DNA of 8,155 bases from Planctomycetota bacterium (GCA_021803885.1 JAJZKY010000179.1:1-8155), one strand, 5' to 3'; positions 1 to 7,179 are shown, numbered from the stretch's first letter. Numbers and translations: made by a program. The notes: generated from the letters alone by a model not told the origin.

Positions 1-1663
1 CCTATTTTTGCCGCCGGTGCATTTTGATTTGGCTCATTATTGGATCGGCAGCCGGTCGAGCGATCCGGCGATTTTTATCTGGAGCCTGCAGTGGTGGCCT
101 TGGGCATTGACCCATCACATTAACCCGCTGTACTGCAGGTTTATTTGGGCGCCTGCCGGGCAAAGCATGCTATGGGTTACATCGGTGCCGGCGGTGTCGC
201 TGTTGTGCTGGCCGCTCACATCGCTGTTCGGTCCGGTGGTGGTTTACAACCTTATTGCATTGAGTGCGCCGGTGTTCGGGGCTTTTTGCGCCTATTTATT
301 GTGCTGCGAGGTGACACAGCGTTTCTGGCCGGCGGTATTGGGCGGAGTGATTTTTGGTTTTTCGACGTTTGAGTTTGTGCATCTGCGCGCACATTTGGAT
401 TTGTTTCTGATTTTTCAGCTGCCGCTGGCGGTATGGTTGTATTTGCTCAGGCGCCAGGGCAAGTTATCGGGCGGGTGGTACGTTACGCTGATAAGTGCGC
501 TGGCGATTTTTCAGTTCGGCTTGTTTGTGGAGGTGCTGGCCAGCGCAACTCTATTTGGACTGGCGGCCATCGCGTGCGCCTGGTTGACGAGCCGTGAGCA
601 TGAGGCGCGGGCGGCCCATAAACGCGGCCTGAAAGAGACGGTGCTGGCCCTGGTTGTTGCGGGCGCAGCCCTTTCACCCTTGTTGATAGCGATGTTTGCC
701 GGCGAACGACCGCATGGCAAGATTTTCTCAAGCGTATTTTTTGCAGCCGAGCCACTAAACTTTTTCATTCCCACGCGCATCACCTGGCTGGGCGGGCATT
801 TTTTTCGCGGCCTGACGATGCAATTCGCCGGCCAGAATTATGAGCGGGCCGCATACTTTGGACTGCCACTGCTGCTCATTGCCGTCCTTTTTATACGCGA
901 GTTTTATTCTAAAGCGGCGGCTCGAACACTCGTACTTATTGGGGCCATCGTTACCGTGGCGGCGTTGGGCGGGCAACTTCAGGCACTGCGAATGCACCTG
1001 CACATTGCACTGCCTTGGTGGATGTTTGATCATCTACCTCTCCTGCAGAAGGCGTTGCCCGTAAGGTTTCTGGCGTATACGTGGCTGGTGGTGGCCGTGA
1101 TGGCAGCCTGGTGGGCGGCCGAGAGCGCCGCTCCGCGGTGGGCCAAATGGAGTTTGGCGGCGGCTTCGCTGTTATTTATTTTCCCCAACCTGCCGGGGAA
1201 GTTTTGGAGTCACCCACTTGATGTACCGGCCTTCTATAGCAATGGCTCTCTGCAGCGATACATTTCACCGGGTGAAAATGTCGTGGTGCTGCCCTATGGT
1301 TACATCGGCTACGGCATGCTGTACCAGGCGGAGGAGCATTTTCGCTTTCGAATGGCCGGCGGCTATCTTGGGATGCTCGTGCCGCCACCGTTTACGGATG
1401 ACCCCGTTCCGGCCGGCTTTTTTGAGGGTGACGTGAGCCTTGTGCCGCACTGGGGGCGCAAGCTGCGGCGTTTTGTCGGGCGCAATAAGGTAGGCGCTTT
1501 TATACAGACGCTGCCCGATATTTGGGACCGCCCCACGCTGCTGGCACCGCTGCATGTAAAGCCCATTATCACCGGGAGCGTTGCCCTTTATTTGGTGCCG
1601 CGGTCGTGGCTGAAGAATTCACCGGAGTTACGCCATAAGCTGCCTGCGGCCATGAACCGGTAA
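1..1663 (+). CDS. Polytopic membrane protein, GT-C glycosyltransferase-like (5' partial)
   Basis: The frame is open to the left edge of the window, so the N-terminus is missing; the first possible start inside (TTG at 8) is not credible as the real one. About 553 residues are visible, made of many hydrophobic segments separated by short loops. Near the visible N-terminus is a loop with D7, then SSDP and a WSLQWWP stretch (about residues 17-31, counted from the codon at 8), followed by the NPL and WAPxG elements; this resembles the first extracytoplasmic loop of multi-membrane GT-C proteins that use lipid-linked sugars. The last ~150 residues form a soluble domain with VVVLPYGYIGYGMLYQAEE and FRFRMAGGYLG motifs (about 425-460), known to me from uncharacterised large membrane proteins of Actinobacteria and Acidobacteria. 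A role in adding sugars to a cell-surface polymer or protein is inferred from the fold type only; donor and acceptor are unknown. It ends with TAA at 1661-1663, and 156 bases separate it from the next gene. Confidence 0.75.
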   Translation, partial: LFLPPVHFDLAHYWIGSRSSDPAIFIWSLQWWPWALTHHINPLYCRFIWAPAGQSMLWVTSVPAVSLLCWPLTSLFGPVVVYNLIALSAPVFGAFCAYLLCCEVTQRFWPAVLGGVIFGFSTFEFVHLRAHLDLFLIFQLPLAVWLYLLRRQGKLSGGWYVTLISALAIFQFGLFVEVLASATLFGLAAIACAWLTSREHEARAAHKRGLKETVLALVVAGAALSPLLIAMFAGERPHGKIFSSVFFAAEPLNFFIPTRITWLGGHFFRGLTMQFAGQNYERAAYFGLPLLLIAVLFIREFYSKAAARTLVLIGAIVTVAALGGQLQALRMHLHIALPWWMFDHLPLLQKALPVRFLAYTWLVVAVMAAWWAAESAAPRWAKWSLAAASLLFIFPNLPGKFWSHPLDVPAFYSNGSLQRYISPGENVVVLPYGYIGYGMLYQAEEHFRFRMAGGYLGMLVPPPFTDDPVPAGFFEGDVSLVPHWGRKLRRFVGRNKVGAFIQTLPDIWDRPTLLAPLHVKPIITGSVALYLVPRSWLKNSPELRHKLPAAMNR

Positions 1664-1819
1664 GTTTGCCTGATTAATGACATGACCGACCGGCGATTTG
1701 GGCAACATTTATGACCTTGCCGCGTTGTGCTTTTGTAGCATCAGGTGGACGATGGGCCGGGGTACACACTTCGAAGCGTACACAAGCAAACACGACCGAT
1801 ATGGAATTGCACCGAAAGT

Positions 1820-2995
1820 ATGAGCAACAATGAAAATAACGTAGCTTCAACACCCGTGAGGGCGGGCATGATGCGCGAGAGCGTAGCGGCGCTGCTGGTG
1901 GCTCTCTTGATCGCTTTGGCGGCTATCGGCGCGTTGTGGCTGCGTTCGGTGGTGCACTTCACCCCAACTGCGTGGAATAACCTGCATGGCGGGCCAATGC
2001 GCTATAGCCCACCTCCGTCTGCACAGATTCCATGGATCAACGACATTCGTCGGCCACAACCTAATCGGCTGGCACTGGCACGATTACCCCGCTTCAGCAA
2101 CCGTATGTCGCTGCGTTGGTGGTGGACCGATAAGCCATTCCAAAAGCCATCGGATTCGCGTCTGGCCCTACTGTGTCAACCGCCGTCGCCAGCTACCGCC
2201 GCCCAGAGGATCGCTATTCTCCATACCATACGGCACTGGCTTAACACCCACGATTGGGCCAAAGTAACGCTGTTGCGCAACGAATGGCTGCCTGAGCTTT
2301 TGCGAGCCGGCCGATACAACACGGCAGCGCAGGTTTGCCAAATAATGGCAATCGGACTGGCCGGCAGCACCGGTTGGCCGCAAATGATGATGCAAACACG
2401 GGCTGAATGTTTTTTGGCATTAAACCGGCCCGTGGCAGCTTTGCGGTGTGCTGTTCGCATGTACAATGTCTGCACGCTCAGCGACGCACCCGCAGCCATT
2501 ATGCTGATTGGCGAATGTCTGCAGCACATGGCGCTGCGTGCTGATAGCTTCCATCTGTTTGCCGGCCAGCAGACCCTTGGACTCGCATATCACCCGCTAA
2601 AACATGAGCATTCCTGCCTTCCGATGGACTTTGGCGAGTTAGGCCCATTGCACCAAGCAGCCTCAACGTCGCAACCCAATGTACCCAATGTGCTACGCGA
2701 GGTTCCGCTGACGCCTGGACCGTATGAGATTGCAGCCCAGCAGTTAACAGGTGAGGATTATTCATCACTTATGGCCCGGGGCAATTTGTACTTGCTTGCG
2801 GATAAACCGAGGCTGGCGGCAGCTATTTTTGTGCGGGCCTACAGTCTTGCCATCGGCACCCAGTTTATTCACGCGGAAAATGCCGTGGCTCGCTGTCTTA
2901 AAGCGCAGTACAAATTACTGGGGCCGGCGAACCAATGGGCGGCCTATGTATCAGCCCGAGCCGCGGCACCGGCAAAACAGGGGAGGCATTTGTAA
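1820..2995 (+). CDS. Membrane-anchored protein of unknown function, helical-repeat-like (paralog of next gene)
   Basis: Not a family I recognise. The chosen start is ATG 1820, giving 391 aa; a GTG at 1745 would add 25 polar residues with no visible ribosome site, and the ATG has only a weak one (GAAAG). Residues 1-19 are polar, 20-44 form one transmembrane helix without a clear signal-peptidase site, and the rest is probably extracytoplasmic. Residues 47-110 are rich in Pro, Trp and Arg. From about 130 to 375 the sequence is alpha-helical with regular Ala/Leu spacing suggestive of TPR-like repeats, but no clean TPR consensus is seen. Two blocks are shared with the downstream gene: Y166-N167...N216-V-C-T...C233-L and P299-G-x-Y302...D313...S316...A319-R-x-N322-L. 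The gene overlaps the next one by one base (TAATG), so the two are probably translated together. A scaffold or binding role at the membrane is only a guess. Confidence 0.7.
   Translation: MSNNENNVASTPVRAGMMRESVAALLVALLIALAAIGALWLRSVVHFTPTAWNNLHGGPMRYSPPPSAQIPWINDIRRPQPNRLALARLPRFSNRMSLRWWWTDKPFQKPSDSRLALLCQPPSPATAAQRIAILHTIRHWLNTHDWAKVTLLRNEWLPELLRAGRYNTAAQVCQIMAIGLAGSTGWPQMMMQTRAECFLALNRPVAALRCAVRMYNVCTLSDAPAAIMLIGECLQHMALRADSFHLFAGQQTLGLAYHPLKHEHSCLPMDFGELGPLHQAASTSQPNVPNVLREVPLTPGPYEIAAQQLTGEDYSSLMARGNLYLLADKPRLAAAIFVRAYSLAIGTQFIHAENAVARCLKAQYKLLGPANQWAAYVSARAAAPAKQGRHL
2980..2986 (+). promoter_or_regulatory. Strong ribosome binding site deciding the ATG 2995 start
   Basis: GGGGAGG lies eight bases before ATG 2995, inside the last codons of the upstream gene. 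It favours this ATG over the in-frame start at 2935, which would add 20 residues before the signal peptide and has no comparable site. Confidence 0.8.
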
Positions 2996-3906
2996 TGAAT
3001 GGTGTGCGGCCAATTGCTGCAGGACTTATCTGGTTAAACCGGCACTGCAAGGCAATGCTCATGCTCGGGCTGGTTATGCTGGTTGCTGCAACGGCGACAC
3101 AATCATCGCGTGCCGCGATACCTGTGAAACTTCAAGACCTTGCCAAAATGTTGGAAAACCCAAATCGAGCCATTGCGTTAAAAGCCATGGCGGCTATTGA
3201 TGCCCGAGCTTCTGCGGACCCATTTGGCCGCAATGCATGGGCAATGGCGTGGCTGTGGCCCGATGCGCTGATGCGAGGCAAACACTACAACCTTGCGGAA
3301 AAGCTGACGCTGGACACGGTGCTGCGCTATCCTTGGAATACGGGCATGGTGCAGAGCGACTTGCGGATTAGGGTGTTGGCGCTGCTGGCGTCGAAGCACC
3401 CGCGTCAGGCGCTCGCCGCAGCGCACAGTCTATTCAACGTATGCACCACGCCCCAGGTGCGCGGAACTTTGCTGCTCGTTGCGCAATGCCTGAATGCCGC
3501 TCATCCTGACCATCCGGAGCTTGTCGCCGAGTTGGTTTCGCAGGAGCAAAAAGCGGCGGTGTTGCCTCGAGGCAATACTGCGGCTTTCACCTGCCCGGCT
3601 TTACTCAATATTCCGATTGATCCGGGCATTTACCAAACGTCATTAAAAGAAAACTCAACATTTGGCGACATCACCAGCATTGTGGCGAGGTTTAATTTGC
3701 TGTTGATGATGGGAAAAGTCACCGAGGCCCAGCAGAGCCTTTCGCAATTGCAGCAATTTGGGGGGGCTCGCCGCATGGGACAAGATGCCGCCGTCCGCTG
3801 GTGGAAGGCTAAAACCGGCGGCATAGCCATGAGCAACTACATTATTGCCCGGCAGCAAGCAGCGTTCGGGCCTCACACGCACGCCGCACACCATACCCAT
3901 AAGTGA
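2995..3906 (+). CDS. Secreted protein of unknown function, paralog of the upstream membrane protein
   Basis: Not a recognised family. It encodes 303 aa from ATG 2995, whose A is the last base of the upstream TAA stop. Residues 1-41 look like a signal peptide: basic residues at 16 and 19, a hydrophobic stretch at 21-34, and a plausible cleavage after SSRA (residue 40). The mature part is mostly helical. It matches the upstream protein without gaps over about 72 residues (Y98-N99 ... N148-V-C-T ... C165-L, a constant offset of 68), and again at P210-G-x-Y213 ... D225 ... S228 ... A231-R-x-N234-L ... K241 (offset 88-89). The proline-rich and membrane segments of the upstream protein are absent. 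C150 and C165, conserved in both, could form a disulfide if exported. The C-terminus is histidine-rich (five His among residues 294-302). Location in the periplasm or outside the cell is well supported; the role is unknown. Confidence 0.72.
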   Translation: MNGVRPIAAGLIWLNRHCKAMLMLGLVMLVAATATQSSRAAIPVKLQDLAKMLENPNRAIALKAMAAIDARASADPFGRNAWAMAWLWPDALMRGKHYNLAEKLTLDTVLRYPWNTGMVQSDLRIRVLALLASKHPRQALAAAHSLFNVCTTPQVRGTLLLVAQCLNAAHPDHPELVAELVSQEQKAAVLPRGNTAAFTCPALLNIPIDPGIYQTSLKENSTFGDITSIVARFNLLLMMGKVTEAQQSLSQLQQFGGARRMGQDAAVRWWKAKTGGIAMSNYIIARQQAAFGPHTHAAHHTHK

Positions 3907-4287
3907 TAGATCTGTTGCGAACCAACTGCGAACGCACTTTTTTGGATTATAAAATGGCCCAAAGCGCCAGAAAATGGGCTTGGCCAGGACGATAGAATGC
4001 CGCAGTGATTTGCACTGGCGGAGCCACAGATATTGAGCCTCGCAGGCATATTTCGCCGCGGCTTAGATGCAAAAGGCGACGTTGTTGAATGTGCGGCGCT
4101 CACGCGCCCCGCTGGCGATGTGGTTAGAGCCATTCATGACCGTATGTCCGTTATTATTCAAAAGGCTCAGTGGCAGGCGTAGCTGACGGCTTACAGGGCA
4201 GCAGCGGGCGACCTGCATCAAACACCGGCCACGACCACGCTTTGTTCAAGGCAGGTATCGCAAGCGGATACACTCGGCCAGCAATGA
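3907..4287 (+). pseudogene. Decayed SRAP-domain (YedK/HMCES-like) gene, C-terminal half
   Basis: Reading the frame that includes TGG 3955, the translation shows, in order, KWPK, then DDRMPQ, a TGA at 4006-4008, FALAEP, LSLAGIF, GDVVE, the block VVRAIHDRMSVII (4120-4158) and QWQA, then a TAG at 4180-4182 followed by LTAYRAAAGDL. This order matches the second half of SRAP proteins, which have GFYEW, KQPYxF, FALAGLW, GEVVESxxIL and VRPIHDRMPVIL followed by WL. The His of IHDRM corresponds to the conserved SRAP histidine (known from YedK). The TAG falls exactly where the family has the Trp of the WL pair, so both stops look like single-base nonsense changes. Just upstream, 3944-3957 can be read as GFYKW if one base was lost. 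The N-terminal half, including the catalytic Cys2, is missing. Intact family members crosslink abasic sites in single-stranded DNA. Matching beyond about 4200 is weak. The family call rests on motif recall, not a search. Confidence 0.65.
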
Positions 4288-4356
4288 TGACCCTGCATGC
4301 CTTTTAGACCAGCGCAAATATTGACCGCAGATGCTGTTTTAGCCGGGGCAATCGTG

Positions 4357-4362
4357 TATACT
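4357..4362 (+). promoter_or_regulatory. Possible -10 element upstream of the desaturase
   Basis: TATACT lies 71 bases before the chosen desaturase start, in the gap after the SRAP remnant. No good -35 sits at 16-18 bases; the nearest TTGACC (4321-4326) is 30 bases away, too far for a sigma-70 pair. A promoter in this region is expected because the upstream gene is broken, but this exact placement is weak. Confidence 0.3.
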
Positions 4363-4422
4363 AAAGCCGTCAATTATGGTGGAACAAAACATGGTTGGCG
4401 GTAGCTTCGTCAATTTGTTCAT

Positions 4423-4427
4423 GGAGG
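4423..4427 (+). promoter_or_regulatory. Ribosome binding site for the TTG start at 4434
   Basis: GGAGG with a six-base spacer before TTG 4434. It supports this TTG rather than the in-frame TTG at 4395. The first in-frame ATG would cut into the first membrane helix. Confidence 0.7.
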
Positions 4428-4433
4428 CCGATC

Positions 4434-5303
4434 TTGGCAAAACCAACCATTTCACTTTTACGTCGCCTGCGCGACGGCCAGGCTGTGCGCCTGCGGCTGT
4501 CGTATGGGCTGGCAATTGCGGCCATGCACGTGCTGGCGATTCTGGCGCTTTGGCCGGCATTTTTCAGTTGGTCGGGCGTGGCTGTGTTTGCGGTCATGTA
4601 CTACCTTAGCGGCGGACTGGGCATAACGCTGGGTTACCATCGGCTGCTTACGCACCGCAGCTTTCGCACCTATAAACCTGTCGAATACACATTGGCTCTG
4701 CTGGCTTGTTTGGCCTGGCAGGGTGGCCCAATCCGTTGGGTGGGCACGCATCGCCTGCACCACACCGAATCAGACCAGCCGGGCGATCCGCATTCGCCCC
4801 GCGATGGTTTTGGCTGGGCGCACATGTTTTGGGTGGTGTACCACTCCCCCAATGGCGAAAATGTATGCGATTACGCCAAAGACCTGCAGCGCGACAAAAT
4901 GCTCGCCTGGCTTGATCGCTTCTGGTGGATGCCGCAGTTTTTTCTGGCAGCAGTGCTTTTCATGCTTGGATGGCTGATGCTTGGAACGGCCATCGGCGGG
5001 TTGTCGTGGGTTCTTTGGGGTGTGTGCATGCGCGTGGTGTTTCAATACCATGCGACGTGGCTGGTAAACTCCGGCTCGCACCTTTGGGGGTATCGGCGGT
5101 TTGATACGGGTGATGATTCGCGCAACAACTGGTGGATCGCGCTGCTTTCGTTTGGCGAAGGTTGGCACAACAACCATCATGCGCAACAGCGGTCGGCAGC
5201 GCACGGCATGCGTTGGTATGAGTTTGATATCACATACATTACCATTAACATCATGCACCGCCTGGGCCTGGCGTGGGACATCGTGCGTCCCAAGCCAGCC
5301 TGA
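4434..5303 (+). CDS. Membrane fatty acid desaturase, delta-9 acyl (OLE1/DesC) type
   Basis: This di-iron membrane enzyme introduces a cis double bond, usually at carbon 9, into an acyl-CoA or acyl-lipid chain, using oxygen and an electron donor. With the TTG start it has 289 aa, normal for bacterial members of this family. All three histidine boxes are present: H69-RLLT-H74, H106-RL-HH110 and H245-NN-HH249. The additional conserved NSxxH is also there (H216). Flanking family signatures are intact: GITLGYHRLLTHRSF before box 1, GDPHSPRDGF after box 2, and SFGEGWHNNHH at box 3. Hydrophobic segments at about 24-44, 46-66, 165-185 and 187-207 fit a four-helix membrane topology with cytoplasmic His boxes. 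No fused cytochrome b5 or ferredoxin domain is seen, so the electron donor is separate. The protease gene follows after 21 bases, suggesting co-transcription. Whether the substrate is acyl-CoA or a membrane lipid cannot be told from sequence. Confidence 0.93.
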   Translation: MAKPTISLLRRLRDGQAVRLRLSYGLAIAAMHVLAILALWPAFFSWSGVAVFAVMYYLSGGLGITLGYHRLLTHRSFRTYKPVEYTLALLACLAWQGGPIRWVGTHRLHHTESDQPGDPHSPRDGFGWAHMFWVVYHSPNGENVCDYAKDLQRDKMLAWLDRFWWMPQFFLAAVLFMLGWLMLGTAIGGLSWVLWGVCMRVVFQYHATWLVNSGSHLWGYRRFDTGDDSRNNWWIALLSFGEGWHNNHHAQQRSAAHGMRWYEFDITYITINIMHRLGLAWDIVRPKPA

Positions 5304-5308
5304 TGTTC

Positions 5309-5314
5309 AAGAGG
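5309..5314 (+). promoter_or_regulatory. Ribosome binding site for the site-2 protease gene
   Basis: AAGAGG lies ten bases before ATG 5325 and only four before the in-frame TTG 5319, which favours the ATG as the start. Confidence 0.55.
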
Positions 5315-5324
5315 TTACTTGCTG

Positions 5325-6281
5325 ATGTTTGAATTTCAGAATGGCTCGGTGCGCATTGCGCGAGCTTTTAGAATAGATGTTTTTATTCATTGGACCTGGG
5401 GCCTTATTGTTCTGTGGATGCTGATGAATCCATGGGCGCAGTTCACCCGCCCCATATGGAACCTTGCCGTTATTCTTGGGCTCTTTGCCATCGTTACACT
5501 GCATGAGTTCGGCCACTCGCTGGCGGCCATTTCGGTGGGCGGCAAGCCGGGCAACATTGTGCTCTGGCCCTTTGGCGGCATCGCATTTACCAATGCACCC
5601 AACCGTCCGGGCGCGAGTTTGTGGGTTGTTGCAGCCGGACCGCTTGTAAATGTTCTGTTATTCCCGATTCTATATGTCGCCTATCATAGCGCCAAACAGA
5701 CATGGCTGGCTGGGTCTCATGTTGTTTCCAATGATATGGTTACATTCCTTGCATTGATTTATTGGATTAACACGGCGCTGCTGCTATTTAACATTCTGCC
5801 GTCGTATCCGCTCGATGGCGGGCAGATTCTGCGCTCGCTTCTCTGGTTTATCGTTGGAGAAGCCAAGTCGCTCCGCATTGCCGCCGCGATAGGCATAGCG
5901 GGAGCAATCGGCATGGGATTGTGGTTTTTTGTCAGGTTCCATAGTTATTTTATGCCTTTGTTATGTATCTTCCTGCTGCAGGCGGCATGGCAGGCCTATA
6001 CCATTGCGGAGATGTTGCCGAACAATCGTCCAGTGCAGCGACGTCGAAGTCCTGCGCAAGGCACCCATAGCCTGGCCGCATGTCCCAACTGCGGCAATGC
6101 GCCGCCGCGCGGGGAGTTTCATACCTGCGGGTCGTGCCAGGCAAGCTTTGATGTATTTGCCGGCCGCGGCCGCTGCCCTCGATGCGGAGCCGATTTCACC
6201 GACTCGCCCATCACATGCCCAAGTTGTAATTTCACCGCCCCGCTTCGCGCGTGGTTTGGTGAAACTGCCGCGAACAATTAA
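5325..6281 (+). CDS. Site-2-type intramembrane zinc metalloprotease (M50) with C-terminal double zinc ribbon
   Basis: The 318-aa protein has an M50B-like membrane core. The zinc-binding H60-EFG-H64 motif sits in a membrane helix, and the third ligand is D164 in YPLDGG (161-166). The AAGPLVN motif (103-109) and the WPFGGIAF stretch (81-88) are typical of short bacterial site-2 protease relatives of the SpoIVFB/sll0528 type. There is no PDZ domain and no CBS pair. About six membrane segments end near residue 226. A soluble tail from ~230 carries four CxxC pairs (C253/C256, C268/C271, C284/C287, C298/C301), which form two treble-cysteine zinc ribbons, presumably cytoplasmic. The protease would cut a membrane-embedded substrate, commonly an anti-sigma factor or membrane-tethered regulator, but no such gene is in the window. 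It follows the desaturase closely and probably shares its transcript. The enzyme class is secure; the substrate is unknown. Confidence 0.9.
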   Translation: MFEFQNGSVRIARAFRIDVFIHWTWGLIVLWMLMNPWAQFTRPIWNLAVILGLFAIVTLHEFGHSLAAISVGGKPGNIVLWPFGGIAFTNAPNRPGASLWVVAAGPLVNVLLFPILYVAYHSAKQTWLAGSHVVSNDMVTFLALIYWINTALLLFNILPSYPLDGGQILRSLLWFIVGEAKSLRIAAAIGIAGAIGMGLWFFVRFHSYFMPLLCIFLLQAAWQAYTIAEMLPNNRPVQRRRSPAQGTHSLAACPNCGNAPPRGEFHTCGSCQASFDVFAGRGRCPRCGADFTDSPITCPSCNFTAPLRAWFGETAANN

Positions 6282-6370
6282 CGTCGCCGCTGCTGTGGCG
6301 ATATCATCCGATGAGACGTATCCAGAAGCTGATGATTTTTGATTGCTGGACAGTCAAAGACGCGTGAATC

Positions 6371-7150
6371 TCAACTCGCAGCCAAAACGTTGTGAAGAAA
6401 CTCTCGCGTACGGCTTTCAACGGGATTCTGCAGAACTTGCGCCGGTGTGCCGTCCTCAATAATTTTTCCATGTTCAAAAAACAACACCCGACCAGCCACA
6501 TCTGATGCGAACCGCATCTGGTGCGTTACAAACAGCATGGTCATGTCGGTTTGCATTGCCAGTTCTCGCACCAGGGCCAGCACCTGACCGGCGATCTCAG
6601 GATCCAAGGCAGATGTAATTTCATCAAAGAGCATAATGCTTGGCTGCATCGCCAGTGCTCTGGCAATAGCAACACGCTGCTTTTGACCGCCTGAAAGTTC
6701 CGCGGGCCATGCAGAGGCTTTTTCGACAAGGCCTACGCGATGGAGCAATTCCATACCGCGGATACGGGCATCTTTGCCGGACATTTTCTGTACACACACA
6801 AGAGCCTCAGTAACGTTACGCAGAACACGCATGTGCGAAAATAAATTAAACTGCTGAAATACCATCCCGACCTTGGATCGCATCAATCTAAGGTGAGCAC
6901 CATCAGCAGGAACAGTTCGGCCTCCACGAAACGTATACCATAGCGATTGGCCTTCAATGCGGATGTCACCGCTATCAGGACGCTCCAGTGTCATAAGCAG
7001 CCGCAATATTGTGGACTTACCACTGCCGCTCGGACCGATGAGCGCCACATGTTCCTGCGGCTCCACTCGCAAATTCAACCCGTCAAGCACCACCTGATTG
7101 CCAAAGCGCTTTTGCACATCTACAAACTCAATTATTGGAGTTTTACACAT
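6371..7150 (-). CDS. ehuA: Polar solute ABC importer ATPase, ectoine/hydroxyectoine (EhuA) type
   Basis: This cytoplasmic ATPase drives uptake through the EhuC/EhuD-like permease pair. All nucleotide-binding elements are intact in 259 aa: Walker A G39-PSGSGKST-47, Q-loop at Q99/Q100, signature L152-SGGQ-156, Walker B IMLFDE (172-177), D-loop SALD (180-183) and switch H210. Most polar amino acid ATPases have DEPTSALD; this one has DEITSALD, and EhuA proteins as I recall them have DEVTSALD. The insert LWYTFRGGRTVPADGAHLR (70-88), between Walker A and the Q-loop, is a distinctive feature of the EhuA group and is absent from GlnQ/HisP. It lies 29 bases after ehuD on the same strand, with no clear promoter between, and only a weak purine-rich ribosome site. 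It is the last gene of the operon in this window, ending convergently with the protease gene. Ectoine specificity is not proven; a polar amino acid is possible. Confidence 0.85.
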   Translation of the reverse strand: MCKTPIIEFVDVQKRFGNQVVLDGLNLRVEPQEHVALIGPSGSGKSTILRLLMTLERPDSGDIRIEGQSLWYTFRGGRTVPADGAHLRLMRSKVGMVFQQFNLFSHMRVLRNVTEALVCVQKMSGKDARIRGMELLHRVGLVEKASAWPAELSGGQKQRVAIARALAMQPSIMLFDEITSALDPEIAGQVLALVRELAMQTDMTMLFVTHQMRFASDVAGRVLFFEHGKIIEDGTPAQVLQNPVESRTREFLHNVLAAS

Positions 7151-7179
7151 TTTTCAATCCATTCTTCCACGCGACGCCG

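Noticed and set aside
1801..1833. Ten-codon reading frame (ATG 1801 to TGA) overlapping the start of the anchored paralog, as a leader peptide
   Set aside because: No ribosome site and no repeated or regulatory codons; most likely chance.
3911..3943. Possible terminator after the secreted paralog: short GTTG/CAAC stem followed later by a T6 run
   Set aside because: The stem is four base pairs and is separated from the T-run by about 15 bases; not a convincing intrinsic terminator.
3955..3986. Imperfect inverted repeat (TGGCC ... GGCCA) in the gap
   Set aside because: Pairing beyond five bases is poor, and the stretch is better explained as remnant coding sequence of the SRAP pseudogene.
4376..4609. 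ATG-started reading frame overlapping the beginning of the desaturase in another frame
   Set aside because: It runs through the coding sequence of the desaturase, has no recognisable motif, and the desaturase frame carries all family signatures.
4770..5258. Long open frame (162 codons) on the minus strand within the desaturase
   Set aside because: Shadow of the desaturase gene; composition is basic and low in complexity with no family motif.
6284..6301. Small hairpin (TCGCC/GGCGA) just after the protease stop, as a terminator between the convergent genes
   Set aside because: Only five base pairs with an eight-base loop and no following T-run on either strand; too weak to call.
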